DNA of 64,000 bases from Janibacter limosus (GTDB lineage: Bacteria; Actinomycetota; Actinomycetes; Actinomycetales; Dermatophilaceae), in NCBI RefSeq assembly GCF_004295485.1, contig NZ_CP036164.1, positions 930,001-994,000 of the forward strand, read 5' to 3'. The notes beneath the pieces were generated by a model that saw only the letters and a list, made by a program, of their open reading frames with translations, searched no databases and was not told where the DNA came from. Below, in pieces: positions 27,213 to 37,348 of the stretch; position 1 is the stretch's first letter; each line of letters starts with the position of its first letter. Position numbers and translations under genes: made by a program.

Positions 27213-27249
27213 CCGCCCATCGTCCCAGCGGCGTCACCCGGGTGTCACC

Positions 27250-28236
27250 ATGGGGTCCGTGACCACACCGCGACTGATCACCGCTGACGACCTGTCCTTG
27301 CGCCCGCCGCTCGACGACGACACCCAGCTCGTCGCCGAGCTGATGGGCGTGCCGATCACCGCCGAGCGTCCCGCGCAGATCGTGCGCATGTGGCGCGAGC
27401 ACTGGGACGAGCACGGCTACGGGACGTGGATCATCACCGACGCGGCCGGCCGCCGGCTCGGGTTCGTCGGCCTGCGGACACATCCCGACTTCATCCGCGT
27501 CACGATCCGCGTCACCGAGGGTGAAGGGGGTGACGACCTGGCCACGCGGGCGCTGCGGTTGGTCGTCGCGCACGCCCTCGAGTGGCTGCCCGACCTGCCC
27601 CTGCGCATCCGGATCGCTCCCGACGACGTCGCGACCCGTCTCGTCGCCCAGGCCGCCGGCATGGCGCACGCACCGGACCTGGACCACACGGTCGACGGCG
27701 ACGAGTGGCAGGTGCTGGAGCTGCCCTATGTCCGCATCGCCGACCGGGTTCCGGCACGCGCCCGCGAGGCGATGCTCGCGATGTGGGTCGAGGTCAACGA
27801 CTCCGGAGGCGCGGTGGGCTTCGCCCCCGGGGCCGGCCAGGACGACGTGGCCGAGGTCCTCGACGGCTACATCGCCAGGCTCGCGGAGGGCCGCACCGTC
27901 TGCGTCGCGCTGAACTCCCCGCTCGGAGAGCTGCTCGGCTTCGGCTTCGTGGCGCGCTCGACCGGGGCGACGGTGGCGCACACCGCCAACCTCGAGCGGA
28001 TCATGACCGACCCGGCCCGTCGTGGCACCAACCACGGTGCGCTCCTCGTGGCGGGCCTGCACCGGGCCGCCCGGGAGATGGGCGTCGAGCTGGTGACCCT
28101 GGACTACCGGGGAGGCACGGGCCTCGGCGAGTTCTACACCCGGTACGGCTACACCGAGGTCGGCCGCATCCCCGGCGGGGTCCGCGTCGCCCCCGGTGAC
28201 GACCGGGACGGTGTGATCATGGCGCGCTCGCTGTGA
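27250..28236 (+). CDS. Tandem GNAT-family N-acetyltransferase
   Basis: This protein of about 328 residues has two GNAT-type halves. The first has R-M-W-R-E-H-W-D and L-G-F-V-G-L; the second has E-L-L-G-F-G-F-V-A and D-P-A-R-R-G-T-N-H-G-A-L-L-V, the acetyl-CoA-binding motif A, followed by G-E-F-Y-T-R-Y-G-Y. Such tandem proteins include MshD, but its key features cannot be confirmed here, so the substrate is open. ATG 27250 or GTG 27259 are both possible. The stop overlaps the next start (GTGA). Confidence 0.85.
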   Translation: MGSVTTPRLITADDLSLRPPLDDDTQLVAELMGVPITAERPAQIVRMWREHWDEHGYGTWIITDAAGRRLGFVGLRTHPDFIRVTIRVTEGEGGDDLATRALRLVVAHALEWLPDLPLRIRIAPDDVATRLVAQAAGMAHAPDLDHTVDGDEWQVLELPYVRIADRVPARAREAMLAMWVEVNDSGGAVGFAPGAGQDDVAEVLDGYIARLAEGRTVCVALNSPLGELLGFGFVARSTGATVAHTANLERIMTDPARRGTNHGALLVAGLHRAAREMGVELVTLDYRGGTGLGEFYTRYGYTEVGRIPGGVRVAPGDDRDGVIMARSL

Positions 28237-28706
28237 CCCACCTCGAGCCCTTCGGGCAGGCGACGGCGTGGCTCGCGGTCCTCGACCGGTCCCAGGCCGA
28301 GGTCGCCGAGGCGCTCGGCCTGACCGGTGGTCGCACCGTCGAGGCAGCCGAGGCCGTCCGGGCCTCCTCCGCGACGGGGCTGCTGCCTCCGCTGCCCGGG
28401 GCGACCGGTCGCTGGACCCTCGCGGTGAGTGCCGGGCTGGCCGGCATCTCGTCCAGGCGGCTGAGCTCCCTCGCGGCGCTGCTGGGGACGCAGGTGCTCC
28501 TCTACGACACGGCCGGTGACCCCGGCACCGGCGAGGACGTGCTCGCCCGGGCCGCGGTCGAGAGCATCGACCCGAGGACCCTCACCGGCGAGGTGCCGGG
28601 CCACGCGTTGCTCTTCGACGACGTCGACGAGGGCCCGCCGACGGGTGCCTCCGTGGAGATCCCCTCGCGCACACCGTGGCTGTGGTCCAAGCTCGTCCGC
28701 CGCTGA
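28233..28706 (+). CDS. Hypothetical protein coupled to GNAT
   Basis: This 157-residue, Ala/Leu-rich soluble protein has no signal peptide or known motif. The N-terminal half could form a helix bundle (Q-A-E-V-A-E-A-L-G-L); the C-terminal half has an acidic loop D-D-V-D-E-G-P. It is not recognised. The GTG start overlaps the acetyltransferase stop by 4 bases, so the two are co-translated and might act together. Coding-biased third positions (high GC) support it as real. Confidence 0.65.
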   Translation: MTHLEPFGQATAWLAVLDRSQAEVAEALGLTGGRTVEAAEAVRASSATGLLPPLPGATGRWTLAVSAGLAGISSRRLSSLAALLGTQVLLYDTAGDPGTGEDVLARAAVESIDPRTLTGEVPGHALLFDDVDEGPPTGASVEIPSRTPWLWSKLVRR

Positions 28707-28721
28707 CCTAGCATTCGGCGC

Positions 28722-30041
28722 ATGACCCAGACCGATCAGGACACCGAGACCCGACCCCCCTTCGGCCTGGGGTGGCGGTTGCACGGCGACGGCCGCGAGG
28801 TCCTGCCGGGCGAGGTCGTCACGCCGGGGGAGCGGCTGTCCTGGCCGCGGACCATCGGCCTGGGGGCGCAGCACGTCGTCGCGATGTTCGGCGCGACCTT
28901 CCTCGTCCCGCTCATCACCGGACTGCCGCCGGCGACGACGCTCTTCTTCAGCGGCGTCGGCACGATGCTCTTCCTGCTCATCACCGCGGGGCGGGTGCCG
29001 AGCTACCTCGGCAGCTCCTTCGCCTTCATCGCACCTCTCGCCGCGGCCTCCACGAGCCATGACATGCCGACCGCCCTCGGCGGCGTCGTCATGGCGGGCA
29101 TCACGCTGGCCCTGCTCGGGGTCGTCGTCCAGCTCGCCGGAGACCGGTGGTTACGGGCGATCATGCCCGCCACCGTCACCGGCGCGATCGTCGCGCTCAT
29201 CGGGCTCAACCTCGCGCCGAGCGCGAAGACCAACTTCATCGTCTCGCCCGTGACCGGCCTCGTGACGGTCGCCGTCATCCTGCTCGTCACCGTCGCGACA
29301 CGGACCCTCTTCTCCCGCATCGCGATCCTGGTCGGTGTCGCGGCGGGCTACCTCACCGCTGTCGTTCGTGGGGAGGTCGACTTCGCCAAGGTCCAGACGG
29401 CCGACTGGCTCGGTGCCCCGACCTTCACCGCGCCCCACTTCGACATCGCCGTGGCCGGGCTCTTCATCCCCGTCGTCCTCGTCCTCGTGGCCGAAAACGT
29501 CGGGCACGTGCGGTCCGTCGCCTCGATGACGGGCGAGGACCTCGACCCGATCACCGGGCGTGCGCTCATCGCCGACGGGCTGGCGACGACCCTGGCGGGG
29601 GCTGGCGGTGGGTCCGGCACGACGACCTACGCCGAGAACATCGGGGTCATGGCGGCGACCCGGGTGTACTCGACGGCCGCCTACTGGGTCGCGGCGGTCG
29701 TCGCGCTCCTGCTGTCCTTCTCGCCCAAGTTCGGCGAGGCCATCGCGACCGTGCCCCAGGGCGTGCTCGGCGGCGCGGGCGTCGTCCTCTACGGGATGAT
29801 CGGACTGCTGGGCGCCAAGATCTGGGTGGAGGCCAAGGTCGACTTCGGCAACCCGATCAACCTGATGACGGCCGCGGTCGCCCTGATCATCGGCATCGCC
29901 GACTTCACCTGGTCGGTCGGCGACCTGCAGTTCGCAGGGATCGCCCTCGGCACGGTCGCCGCGCTCGTCGGCTTCCACCTCATGCGCGGCATCAACCTCG
30001 TGACCCGAGCCGTGCCCGACCCGCTCACGCCCACCGCGTGA
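28722..30041 (+). CDS. NCS2-family uracil/xanthine permease
   Basis: This 439-residue membrane protein has 12 to 14 predicted helices. G-L-G-A-Q-H-V-V-A-M-F-G-A-T, then L-V-A-E-N-V-G-H-V and G-G-G-S-G-T-T-T-Y-A-E-N are the NCS2 (UraA) motifs, with the substrate-binding Glu in A-E-N and the Q-H motif in helix 1. It imports uracil (or a related base) with protons. It starts 15 bases after the preceding gene. An in-frame CCCCCTTCG lies at 28756. Confidence 0.95.
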   Translation: MTQTDQDTETRPPFGLGWRLHGDGREVLPGEVVTPGERLSWPRTIGLGAQHVVAMFGATFLVPLITGLPPATTLFFSGVGTMLFLLITAGRVPSYLGSSFAFIAPLAAASTSHDMPTALGGVVMAGITLALLGVVVQLAGDRWLRAIMPATVTGAIVALIGLNLAPSAKTNFIVSPVTGLVTVAVILLVTVATRTLFSRIAILVGVAAGYLTAVVRGEVDFAKVQTADWLGAPTFTAPHFDIAVAGLFIPVVLVLVAENVGHVRSVASMTGEDLDPITGRALIADGLATTLAGAGGGSGTTTYAENIGVMAATRVYSTAAYWVAAVVALLLSFSPKFGEAIATVPQGVLGGAGVVLYGMIGLLGAKIWVEAKVDFGNPINLMTAAVALIIGIADFTWSVGDLQFAGIALGTVAALVGFHLMRGINLVTRAVPDPLTPTA

Positions 30042-30122
30042 GCACCGGGTGAGCACCGAAGATGAAGATCTCCTCATCCAGCGCTCACCCACGGCTCATC
30101 CCGTCGGCCTAGCGTGAGGCCC

Positions 30123-30572
30123 ATGAAGCCCAGCCCCCGCCGTCGCGTCGGCCGCGACGGAGTCCTCATCGCCGCCATGCTCTGCGTGCCCCTGCTCGTC
30201 CTGCTGGGGTTCCGGGTGGCGGCGTCACCGTCGGACCCGCCGCCCGTCGAAGAACGGTCGATCCAGCTGACCAGCGAGACCCCGTCACCGCGGCCGACCA
30301 CCACCACCACGTCACCGACGAAGACCTCGACGAAGTCCTCGACGAAGACCTCATCATCCTCGACGAAGCGGCCCACGCCGACATCGTCCCCGAGCTCGAC
30401 GAGGACCTCTGCGCCGAGGACCACACAACCGCCGCCCGCAGCCCCGCGCACCACGTGGACGCCCACTCGCACACCGACCTGGACGTCGCAGACCGACGTT
30501 CCGTCGTACGGTGACGATGATGACGACGACGGGGACGACGACGACGGGGACGACGGGGACGATGACGACTGA
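30123..30572 (+). CDS. Membrane-anchored Ser/Thr-rich protein with acidic tail
   Basis: This 149-residue protein has a basic N-terminus, one hydrophobic anchor or signal (about 15-35), then a low-complexity Ser/Thr/Pro/Lys stretch of about 80 residues. It ends in a nearly pure Asp tail with a few Gly (about 131-149). No known domain is present. The tail could bind divalent cations outside the membrane. The histidine-kinase start lies inside its last codons (11-base overlap), so it is translationally coupled to that kinase and may be its sensory partner; this is inference. Repetitive composition means part of the ORF could be fast-evolving. Confidence 0.65.
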   Translation: MKPSPRRRVGRDGVLIAAMLCVPLLVLLGFRVAASPSDPPPVEERSIQLTSETPSPRPTTTTTSPTKTSTKSSTKTSSSSTKRPTPTSSPSSTRTSAPRTTQPPPAAPRTTWTPTRTPTWTSQTDVPSYGDDDDDDGDDDDGDDGDDDD

Positions 30573-32055
30573 GCCGGCCCCCGGGCGGGCTCGTCGCCCC
30601 CGGCCACGTCTGGCCCGGGACACGATCGTCGGCTGGATGGTGCTCGTCCTCTTCGTCAGCCTGCTCAGCGTCGTCATCGTCGTGCGCGAGAGCCTCCACC
30701 TGTCGGTGACCGAGCGGGCCAACGCCGACGTGGCGCAGGAGATCGAGGAGTTCCGGACCTTCACGCAGGAGGGCGTCGACCCCGAGACCGCCAAGCCCTT
30801 CACCTCGGCGGAGCGGCTGCTGCAGGTCTACCTGTCACGGCAGAGCCCGAGCAACGGCGAGGTGATCGTCGGGTACGTCGGCAAGGAGGGCGTGGTGACC
30901 ATCTCCCACGGTCCCGGTACGCCCTCGCTGCAGGAGTACGACCTGACCCGCGACACCGCCCTGGTCCGGGCCGCCGAGCGCTCCACGTCCGGCACGAGCG
31001 AGACGCCCGCCGGCGAGATGCGCTGGGCCCGCACCGTCGTCGACGTGCGAGGTGGCGACGACGCCATGCTCCTCGTGGCGGTCTTCACGCAGGGTGACCG
31101 CGCCGAGGCCGACCGCATCGTGCAGACCCTGGCCCTGGTCTCGCTCGTCGCGCTGCTCCTCGCCGGGGTGGTCTCCTGGCTGGTCGCCGGCCGACTGCTG
31201 CACCCGGTGCGTCTGGTGCAGACGGCTGCCGAGGAGATCACCGAGCACGACCTCACCCGACGCATCGACGTCGGTGACGACGACGTGTCCGGGCTGGCCT
31301 CGACCTTCAACCGGATGCTCGACCGGCTCGAGGAGGCCTTCCGCGCGGAGCAGCGCTTCGTCGACGACGCCGGCCACGAGCTGCGCACGCCGATCACGGT
31401 CATCCGGGGCCACCTGGAGCTGATGGACGACGACCCCGCGTCGCGGGAGGTCACCCTGCGCATCGTCACCCAGGAGCTGGACCGGATGGGGCGCATCGTC
31501 ACCGACCTGCTCGCCCTGGCCACCTCCGACCGGCCCGACTTCATCCGCCCCACCGACGACGTCGACGTCGCGCTGCTCACCGTCTCGCTCGAGGCCAAGG
31601 TCTCGGCGCTGGCCTCCCGGCGCTGGCAGGTCAGCCAGATCGCCGAGGGCACCGCGCGCCTGGACACGCAGCGGATCACGCAGGCGGTGCTCCAGCTCGC
31701 GCAGAACGCCGTGCAGCACACCGCCGACGGCGACGCGATCACCCTGTCCTCGCAGCTCGTCGACGACCCCGAGCTCGGCCGGGCCCTGACCATCAGCATC
31801 GAGGACACCGGGCCCGGCGTCCCCGAGTCCGACCGTGAGCAGATCTTCCAGCGCTTCGCCCACGGCGAGCCACCCGACGGTCGGCGGCACAGCGGCGCCG
31901 GCCTCGGCCTGGCGATCGTGCGCGCCATCGCGCAGGGCCATGACGGGCGGGTCGACGTCGGGGGTCGCCCCGGCGTGGGGGCCGTCTTCACCCTCGTCAT
32001 CCCCGTCGACGAGACCACCGGCCGCCTCGAGCGGGACGACCAGGAGGCACCATGA
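30562..32055 (+). CDS. Sensor histidine kinase
   Basis: This 497-residue membrane kinase has a helix at about 22-41, an extracytoplasmic sensor region (about 42-188), a second helix (about 190-210) and a HAMP linker. The H-box is D-D-A-G-H-E-L-R-T-P-I-T with phospho-acceptor His272, followed by the N-box (Q-N-A-V-Q-H-T) and the G1/G2 boxes (D-T-G-P-G-V-P, G-A-G-L-G-L-A-I-V). ATG 30562 is chosen as it precedes a normal basic N-terminus; earlier ATGs in the same frame lie in the Asp-rich coding region. ATGA overlap couples it to its response regulator. Confidence 0.93.
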   Translation: MTTEPAPGRARRPRPRLARDTIVGWMVLVLFVSLLSVVIVVRESLHLSVTERANADVAQEIEEFRTFTQEGVDPETAKPFTSAERLLQVYLSRQSPSNGEVIVGYVGKEGVVTISHGPGTPSLQEYDLTRDTALVRAAERSTSGTSETPAGEMRWARTVVDVRGGDDAMLLVAVFTQGDRAEADRIVQTLALVSLVALLLAGVVSWLVAGRLLHPVRLVQTAAEEITEHDLTRRIDVGDDDVSGLASTFNRMLDRLEEAFRAEQRFVDDAGHELRTPITVIRGHLELMDDDPASREVTLRIVTQELDRMGRIVTDLLALATSDRPDFIRPTDDVDVALLTVSLEAKVSALASRRWQVSQIAEGTARLDTQRITQAVLQLAQNAVQHTADGDAITLSSQLVDDPELGRALTISIEDTGPGVPESDREQIFQRFAHGEPPDGRRHSGAGLGLAIVRAIAQGHDGRVDVGGRPGVGAVFTLVIPVDETTGRLERDDQEAP

Positions 32056-32726
32056 GCAGCATCCTCATCGCAGAGGACCACGAGGAGATCGCCAGCTTCA
32101 TCGACAAGGGGCTGCGGGCCGCCGGCCACCGCACGACCATCACGGCCGACGGGCGGCAGGCGTGGGCGCTGGCGGGGACCGGCGCCTTCGACCTCCTGGT
32201 CCTGGACGTCGGGCTGCCGGGTCTCGACGGCTTCGAGGTGCTTCGTCGCCTGCGCGGCGACGGGGTCGACCTGCCGGTCATCATCCTCACGGCCCGCGAC
32301 GGGGTCGACGACACCGTCGCGGGGCTGGAGGGCGGGGCCAACGACTACATGACCAAGCCCTTCCAGTTCGCCGAGCTGCTCGCCCGGGTGCGCCTGCGGC
32401 TGCGCGAAGGGGGTGCCGCACCCGCCGACGACAGCGCCCTCGTGGTGGGGGACCTCAGCCTCGACATCCGCCGGAGGTCCGCGCGGGTCGCCGACCGCGA
32501 GGTCGAGCTGACCGCCCGCGAGTTCGCGCTGCTCGAGGCCTTCGTCGAGCACGCCGACCAGGTCCTCTCGCGGGAGCAGCTGCTCGGCATGGTGTGGGAC
32601 ATGGACTTCGACCCCGGGTCCAATGTCGTCGACGTCTTCGTGCGCAGCCTGCGCACCAAGATCGGCGCCGAGCGCATCCTCACCGTGCGGGGAGTGGGCT
32701 ACCGCCTGCGGCCGGTCACCGGCTGA
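32052..32726 (+). CDS. OmpR/PhoB-family response regulator
   Basis: This 224-residue regulator has a receiver domain with acidic pair E8-D9, phospho-acceptor Asp52 (L-V-L-D-V-G-L-P-G) and Lys102 (M-T-K-P-F). The C-terminal winged helix ends V-R-S-L-R-T-K-I-G and V-R-G-V-G-Y-R-L. It partners the kinase just upstream, with an ATGA overlap. Its target genes are unknown; the preceding anchored acidic protein is a plausible one. CGAAGGGGG at 32405 encodes E-G-G in the linker between the two domains. Confidence 0.95.
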   Translation: MSSILIAEDHEEIASFIDKGLRAAGHRTTITADGRQAWALAGTGAFDLLVLDVGLPGLDGFEVLRRLRGDGVDLPVIILTARDGVDDTVAGLEGGANDYMTKPFQFAELLARVRLRLREGGAAPADDSALVVGDLSLDIRRRSARVADREVELTAREFALLEAFVEHADQVLSREQLLGMVWDMDFDPGSNVVDVFVRSLRTKIGAERILTVRGVGYRLRPVTG

Positions 32727-32765
32727 GGCCGACCTCGACACCTCGCCCTGTGGGACCGTGGGCCC

Positions 32766-35498
32766 GTGAGTGACGCGCAGCCGACCGCAGAGCACCGACG
32801 ACTCGCCGAGGCGCCCGGGACCGACGACCCGTGGCGCCTGTGGGGGCCCTATGTCGCCGGCCGCCAGTGGGGCACCGTCCGCGAGGACTACAGCCCCGAC
32901 GGGGAGGCCTGGGACCACTTCCCCTTCGACCAGGCGCACACCCGTGCCTACCGCTGGGGCGAGGACGGCATCGCCGGGCTCACCGACCGCTACGGGTTCC
33001 TCACGCTCGCGACGGCGATGTGGAACGGCCACGACGACCGGCTCAAGGAGCGCCTCTTCGGCCTGAGCGGGCCACAGGGCAACCACGGCGAGGACGCCAA
33101 GGAGTACTGGTGGCACCTCGACGCCACCCCGACGCACTCCTTCGGCGAGTACCTCTACCGCTATCCCCAGGCGGCCTTCCCCTACGCGGACCTCGTCGCG
33201 CGCAACGCCGAGCGCGGGCACGGGGACGACGAGTACGAGCTGAGCGATACCGGTGTGCTCGAGCAGGACCGCTTCTTCGACGTCGTCACCCGGCACGCCA
33301 AGGTGGGCGAGCGCGACGTCGTCATCGAGATCGAGGCCACCAACCACGGTCCCGACCCCGCGCCCCTCGACCTGCTCCCGCAGGTGTGGTTCCGCAACAC
33401 GTGGTCCTGGGGCCGCGATGACCGGCGCCCCTCGATCACCGTCACGAGCGACCCGACGTCGCCGGAGGGCACGGGGACCCGTCTGCTCGTCGAGCACGGC
33501 TGGCTCGGCCGGTACGTGCTGCACGCCGACGGCGCCCCCGAGGTGCTGCTCTGCGACAACGAGACCAACGAGGCGGCGACCTTCGGCTCCGCCGGCGAGG
33601 ACCCGTCACCGCACCCCAAGAATGCCGTCGACGCGGCGATCGTCCACGACGACCGGTCGCTCCTCGCGCCGCCGGACCACCGCGCGACCAAGGCCGCCTT
33701 GCACTACCACTACGACGCCATCGCGCCGGGGGAGAGGGTGCGGGTGCGCCTGCGACTCGTTCAGGTGAGCGAGGACGAGGGCGCGGGCGAGGGCGAAGGG
33801 GGCGACGCTCCCTTCGCCGCTGTCGACGAGGTCATCGCGAGCCGCCGCAGCGAGGCCGACGAGTTCTACGCCGCGGTCATCCCCGAGCACGCGAGCGAGG
33901 AGGACCGCTTCATCGCGCGGCGGGCCTTCGCGGGGCTCAACTGGTGCAAGCAGGTCTACCGGTACGACGTGCGCGAGTGGCTCGAGGGCGACCCGGCGCA
34001 ACCTCCGGCCCCGCTGAGCCGTCGGGCACCGCAACCGGTGGGGCGCAACACCGACTGGACCCACCTCGCGCTCGCCGACGTCATCTCGATGCCGGACGAG
34101 TGGGAGTACCCGTGGTTCGCGACCTGGGACTCCGCCTTCCACGCGGTGGGGATGGCGCACATGGACCCGGCCTTCGCCAAGGAGCAGCTGGTCCTGCTGT
34201 GCCGTGAGTGGGCGATGCACCCCAACGGGCAGATGGCTGCCTACGAGTGGAACTTCTCCGACGTCAACCCGCCCGTCCACGCGTGGGCCGCCTGGCAGGT
34301 CTACGCCCTCGAGGGTGCGCACGACCCGGGCTTCCTCGTGCGGATCTTCACCAAGCTCATGCTCAACTTCGGCTGGTGGGTCAACCGCAAGGACTCCGAC
34401 GGCTCCTACCTCTTCGAGGGCGGCTTCCTCGGGATGGACAACATCGGCCCCTTCGACCGGTCGGAGCCGCTGCCGGACGGGCAGCGCCTCGAGCAGTCCG
34501 ACGCGACGAGCTGGATGGCCTTCTTCTGCCTCAACATGCTGCGGATCGCGTGGGAGCTGGCCCGGTCCGACCACGCCTGGGACGAGGTGGCGACCAAGTT
34601 CCTCGAGCATTTCCTGCACATCGCCGACGCCGTGGAGCATTTTGGGACCGATGACGTGCACCTGTGGGACGAGCAGGACGGATTCTTCTACGACGTGGTG
34701 GTCGACGCGGACGGCGGTGCCACGCCGATCCGGGTGCGCTCGATGGTCGGGCTGCTGCCGCTCATGGCCGTGGCCAACGAGCCGGACTGGGTGCCGCAGG
34801 AGCTGACCGACTTCAGCTCACGCCTGGCGTGGCTGCGCAGGCACCGGCCGGACCTGACCGATGCGCTCCTGCAGGTGAGCCGGGGCGACGAGCAGGACAC
34901 CACCTTGGCCCTCGTCGACCGGGCCCGGCTGGAGCGGCTGCTCTCCCGGCTCCTGGACGAGGGCGAGTTCCTCTCGCCGCACGGCGTGCGCAGCCTGTCG
35001 GCGGGACACCGCGACGGGGTGCACGTGGCGCTCGACGGGCGCGACCTGTCGTTGCGATACGTGCCGGGAGAGTCCGACACCGGGATGTTTGGTGGCAACT
35101 CCAACTGGCGTGGGCCGGTGTGGTTCCCGGTCAACGTCCTGCTCACCGATGCGCTGCGCACCCACGCGGTCGACGCGCACGAGGACCTCACCGTGGAGAT
35201 GCCCACGGGGTCGGGCCGCAGGATCCCGCTGCGTGAGGTCGCCCTCGAGCTCGAGGACCGGCTCATCGCCCTCTTCAGGACGGGTGAGGACGGGCGCCGC
35301 CCGGCCGACCCGATCCATGTCCCGACCGGCGACCTGTGGGGGCGAGCGCACCCGACCTTCTCGGAGTACTTCCACGGGGACACCGGGCGGGGCCTCGGAG
35401 CCTCGCACCAGCTCGGGTGGACCGGGATGGTGGCCCACCTGGTCTGCACGAGCCGACGCGACGTGCACCGGGAGCGCAACCGCGGCTCGGTGGGCTGA
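32766..35498 (+). CDS. GH63-like (MGH1-type) glucosidase
   Basis: This 910-residue cytoplasmic protein matches the large actinobacterial glucosidase family with an (alpha/alpha)6 barrel. The N-terminal [21 protein letters not shown] and a later [12 protein letters not shown] (the catalytic-site region in GH63) are clear, as is R-G-P-V-W-F-P-V-N near the C-terminus. GH63 enzymes hydrolyse alpha-glucosidic bonds, for example in mannosylglycerate- or trehalose-type glycosides. The true substrate is unknown. GTG 32766 starts it. It is separate from the regulator before it by 39 bases. Confidence 0.88.
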   Translation: MSDAQPTAEHRRLAEAPGTDDPWRLWGPYVAGRQWGTVREDYSPDGEAWDHFPFDQAHTRAYRWGEDGIAGLTDRYGFLTLATAMWNGHDDRLKERLFGLSGPQGNHGEDAKEYWWHLDATPTHSFGEYLYRYPQAAFPYADLVARNAERGHGDDEYELSDTGVLEQDRFFDVVTRHAKVGERDVVIEIEATNHGPDPAPLDLLPQVWFRNTWSWGRDDRRPSITVTSDPTSPEGTGTRLLVEHGWLGRYVLHADGAPEVLLCDNETNEAATFGSAGEDPSPHPKNAVDAAIVHDDRSLLAPPDHRATKAALHYHYDAIAPGERVRVRLRLVQVSEDEGAGEGEGGDAPFAAVDEVIASRRSEADEFYAAVIPEHASEEDRFIARRAFAGLNWCKQVYRYDVREWLEGDPAQPPAPLSRRAPQPVGRNTDWTHLALADVISMPDEWEYPWFATWDSAFHAVGMAHMDPAFAKEQLVLLCREWAMHPNGQMAAYEWNFSDVNPPVHAWAAWQVYALEGAHDPGFLVRIFTKLMLNFGWWVNRKDSDGSYLFEGGFLGMDNIGPFDRSEPLPDGQRLEQSDATSWMAFFCLNMLRIAWELARSDHAWDEVATKFLEHFLHIADAVEHFGTDDVHLWDEQDGFFYDVVVDADGGATPIRVRSMVGLLPLMAVANEPDWVPQELTDFSSRLAWLRRHRPDLTDALLQVSRGDEQDTTLALVDRARLERLLSRLLDEGEFLSPHGVRSLSAGHRDGVHVALDGRDLSLRYVPGESDTGMFGGNSNWRGPVWFPVNVLLTDALRTHAVDAHEDLTVEMPTGSGRRIPLREVALELEDRLIALFRTGEDGRRPADPIHVPTGDLWGRAHPTFSEYFHGDTGRGLGASHQLGWTGMVAHLVCTSRRDVHRERNRGSVG

Positions 35499-35501
35499 GC
35501 G

Positions 35502-36134
35502 TCAGCCGAGCAGCCCGTCCTCGCGGGCACGGGCGACGGCCGCCGTGCGCGAGTCGACGTCGAGCTTGGTGAAGACGTGCACGAGGTGGGTCTTGACCGT
35601 GGCCTCGGAGATGAAGAGCGTGCGGGCGATCTCGCGGTTGCCCAGTCCCTGCGCGACGGCGGTGAGGATCTCGACCTCGCGGGCCGACAGGTCGGCCTGC
35701 TGCCGACCCATCCGGGCGACGACCCGCTGGGCCAGCGCGGGTGACAGGACGGACTCCCCGCTGGCCGCCGCGACGACGGCCCCGACGATGTCGGCCGGGT
35801 CGGCATCCTTGAGCAGGTAGCCCGCGGCGCCGGCCTCGACGGCCCGGACGATGTCGCGGTCGGTGTCGTAGGTGGTCAGGACGAGCACGGCCGGGGCGCC
35901 GCGGCGGGCACGCACTGCGCTCGTCACGCCGACACCGTCCATCCCGGCACCCAGGCGCAGGTCGGTGACGACGACATCGGGACGCTGCGCCTCGAGGGTC
36001 GCCAGCGCCTCCTCGCCGGTGCCGGCCTGACCGACGACGGACAGGCGCTCGTCCTGCCCGAGGAGGGCGACGATGCCCATCCGGGTGACGGGGTGGTCCT
36101 CGACGACGACCACCCTGACGCGGCTGCTGCTCAC
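35502..36134 (-). CDS. NarL/LuxR-family response regulator
   Basis: This 210-residue regulator has the receiver domain (V-V-V-V-E-D-H-P at 7-14, phospho-acceptor Asp58 in V-T-D-L-R, Lys in L-L-K-D-A-D) and a C-terminal LuxR helix-turn-helix (L-S-A-R-E-V-E-I-L, then N-R-E-I-A, T-V-K-T-H-L). GTG 36134 overlaps the kinase stop by 4 bases. It is the last gene of a three-gene leftward unit (MMPL, kinase, regulator), so it probably controls that exporter. Confidence 0.95.
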   Translation of the reverse strand: MSSSRVRVVVVEDHPVTRMGIVALLGQDERLSVVGQAGTGEEALATLEAQRPDVVVTDLRLGAGMDGVGVTSAVRARRGAPAVLVLTTYDTDRDIVRAVEAGAAGYLLKDADPADIVGAVVAAASGESVLSPALAQRVVARMGRQQADLSAREVEILTAVAQGLGNREIARTLFISEATVKTHLVHVFTKLDVDSRTAAVARAREDGLLG

Positions 36135-37348
36135 GGGTACTCCTTGGCGGTGTGCGACAACGGGATCCACGCCGACAGTGCAGTGCCCTCGCCGGGTGCG
36201 GACTCGACGGCCAGCCCGCCACCGAGCTCGCGCAGGCGTGCCCGGGTGGCGCGCAGGCCGTAGCCGCCGTCCTTCGGGGACCCGGCCGCCGTGGCAGTCC
36301 AGACCTCGGTGTCGAATCCGCGACCGTCGTCGACGACGTCGACCCGGACCGAGTCCGGCGTCTCGTCGATGCTGACGACAACCTGGTGGGCGTCGGCGTG
36401 GGTGCGGACATTGGCGAGGGCGCCCTGCACACAGCGCAGCAGGGTGACCTCGGCGGTGGTGGGAAGGGAGGTGAGGGACCCGGTGACGACGACCCGAGCG
36501 GCGACACCGGACTCCTGGGCGAAGCGCTCGGTGACCCGACGGACGGCGCCGGTCAGGCTCCCTTCGTCCAGGTCGGCGGGGGCGAGGGCACCGACGACGC
36601 GTCGCGACTCCTCGAGGCCCTCTGCGGCACCGGACTCGACGTGCCGCAGGATCTCGCGCAGCCGGTCGGGATCGTGCTCGGACAGGGCGGCGCGGGCGAG
36701 CAGCAGGATCGAGGAGAAGCCCTGGGCGATGCCGTCGTGGATGTCGCGGGACAGGCGGGTGCGCTCGCTCGAGGCACCCTCGGCGCGCTGCACCCGGGCG
36801 AGCTCGTCGGTCAGCGCCGCGGACTCCTCCTGCGCCGCGTAGAGCGAGGTGATCAGTCGCTGACGCTCGATGCCGTCACGTACCAGGGCCTGCTGGGCCT
36901 TGGCGACGCCCAGCGCCACGACCATGCCGATGAAGGGGCCGATGATCGCCGCGAAGCTGGCCTCGCCGGTGGCGCGGACGGGCTCGAGGGCCACGACGAC
37001 GAAGACGGTGAGGGAGACGATCACGGCCGGCAGGAGGGGCAGGACGTGCCCGGCGAGCAGCCAGAGGGAGAAGGCGAGCCACACGTTTTCCGGGGAGACG
37101 AGGACGAGGACCGCCCACAGCAGGGTCAGCCCGACGAACCACACCGTGCCGCCCCCGCCCTTCCCGGCCAGCCGTGGGCCGGCGGCGTACCAGCCGATGA
37201 AGGCGGCGAGGGCGGTGAGCTCGGCCAGCGGGTGGGCACCGTCGGTGATGGCCCGCAGCCCGCAGACGAGGGCCAGCACGCCGAGGAGGGCGTGCTGGCC
37301 CAGGCGCAGCCAACGGCTGGTCCCCGTCCGGTCGATGGTCTCGCTCAC
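36131..37348 (-). CDS. NarL-type sensor histidine kinase (HisKA_3)
   Basis: This 405-residue kinase has about six N-terminal membrane helices (about 20-170), a short coiled linker, then the HisKA_3 box with R-L-S-R-D-I-H-D-G-I-A-Q-G and phospho-acceptor His204. The ATPase domain ends with D-D-G-R-G-F-D and G-Y-G-L-R-A-T-R. Little sits outside the membrane, so it probably senses membrane stress or a lipid-soluble signal. GTG 37348 overlaps the MMPL stop (GTGA), and its own stop overlaps the regulator start. Confidence 0.94.
   Translation of the reverse strand: MSETIDRTGTSRWLRLGQHALLGVLALVCGLRAITDGAHPLAELTALAAFIGWYAAGPRLAGKGGGGTVWFVGLTLLWAVLVLVSPENVWLAFSLWLLAGHVLPLLPAVIVSLTVFVVVALEPVRATGEASFAAIIGPFIGMVVALGVAKAQQALVRDGIERQRLITSLYAAQEESAALTDELARVQRAEGASSERTRLSRDIHDGIAQGFSSILLLARAALSEHDPDRLREILRHVESGAAEGLEESRRVVGALAPADLDEGSLTGAVRRVTERFAQESGVAARVVVTGSLTSLPTTAEVTLLRCVQGALANVRTHADAHQVVVSIDETPDSVRVDVVDDGRGFDTEVWTATAAGSPKDGGYGLRATRARLRELGGGLAVESAPGEGTALSAWIPLSHTAKEYP

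Noticed and set aside
24721..28062. 1113-codon open frame in another frame of the helicase region
   Set aside because: The composition is low-complexity Arg/Gly/Ala; the DUF3516 helicase and GNAT motifs lie in different frames, so this is a shadow.
30828..33524. 898-codon minus-strand frame across kinase, regulator and glucosidase
   Set aside because: It runs opposite three well-identified genes and shows no domain or ribosome site.
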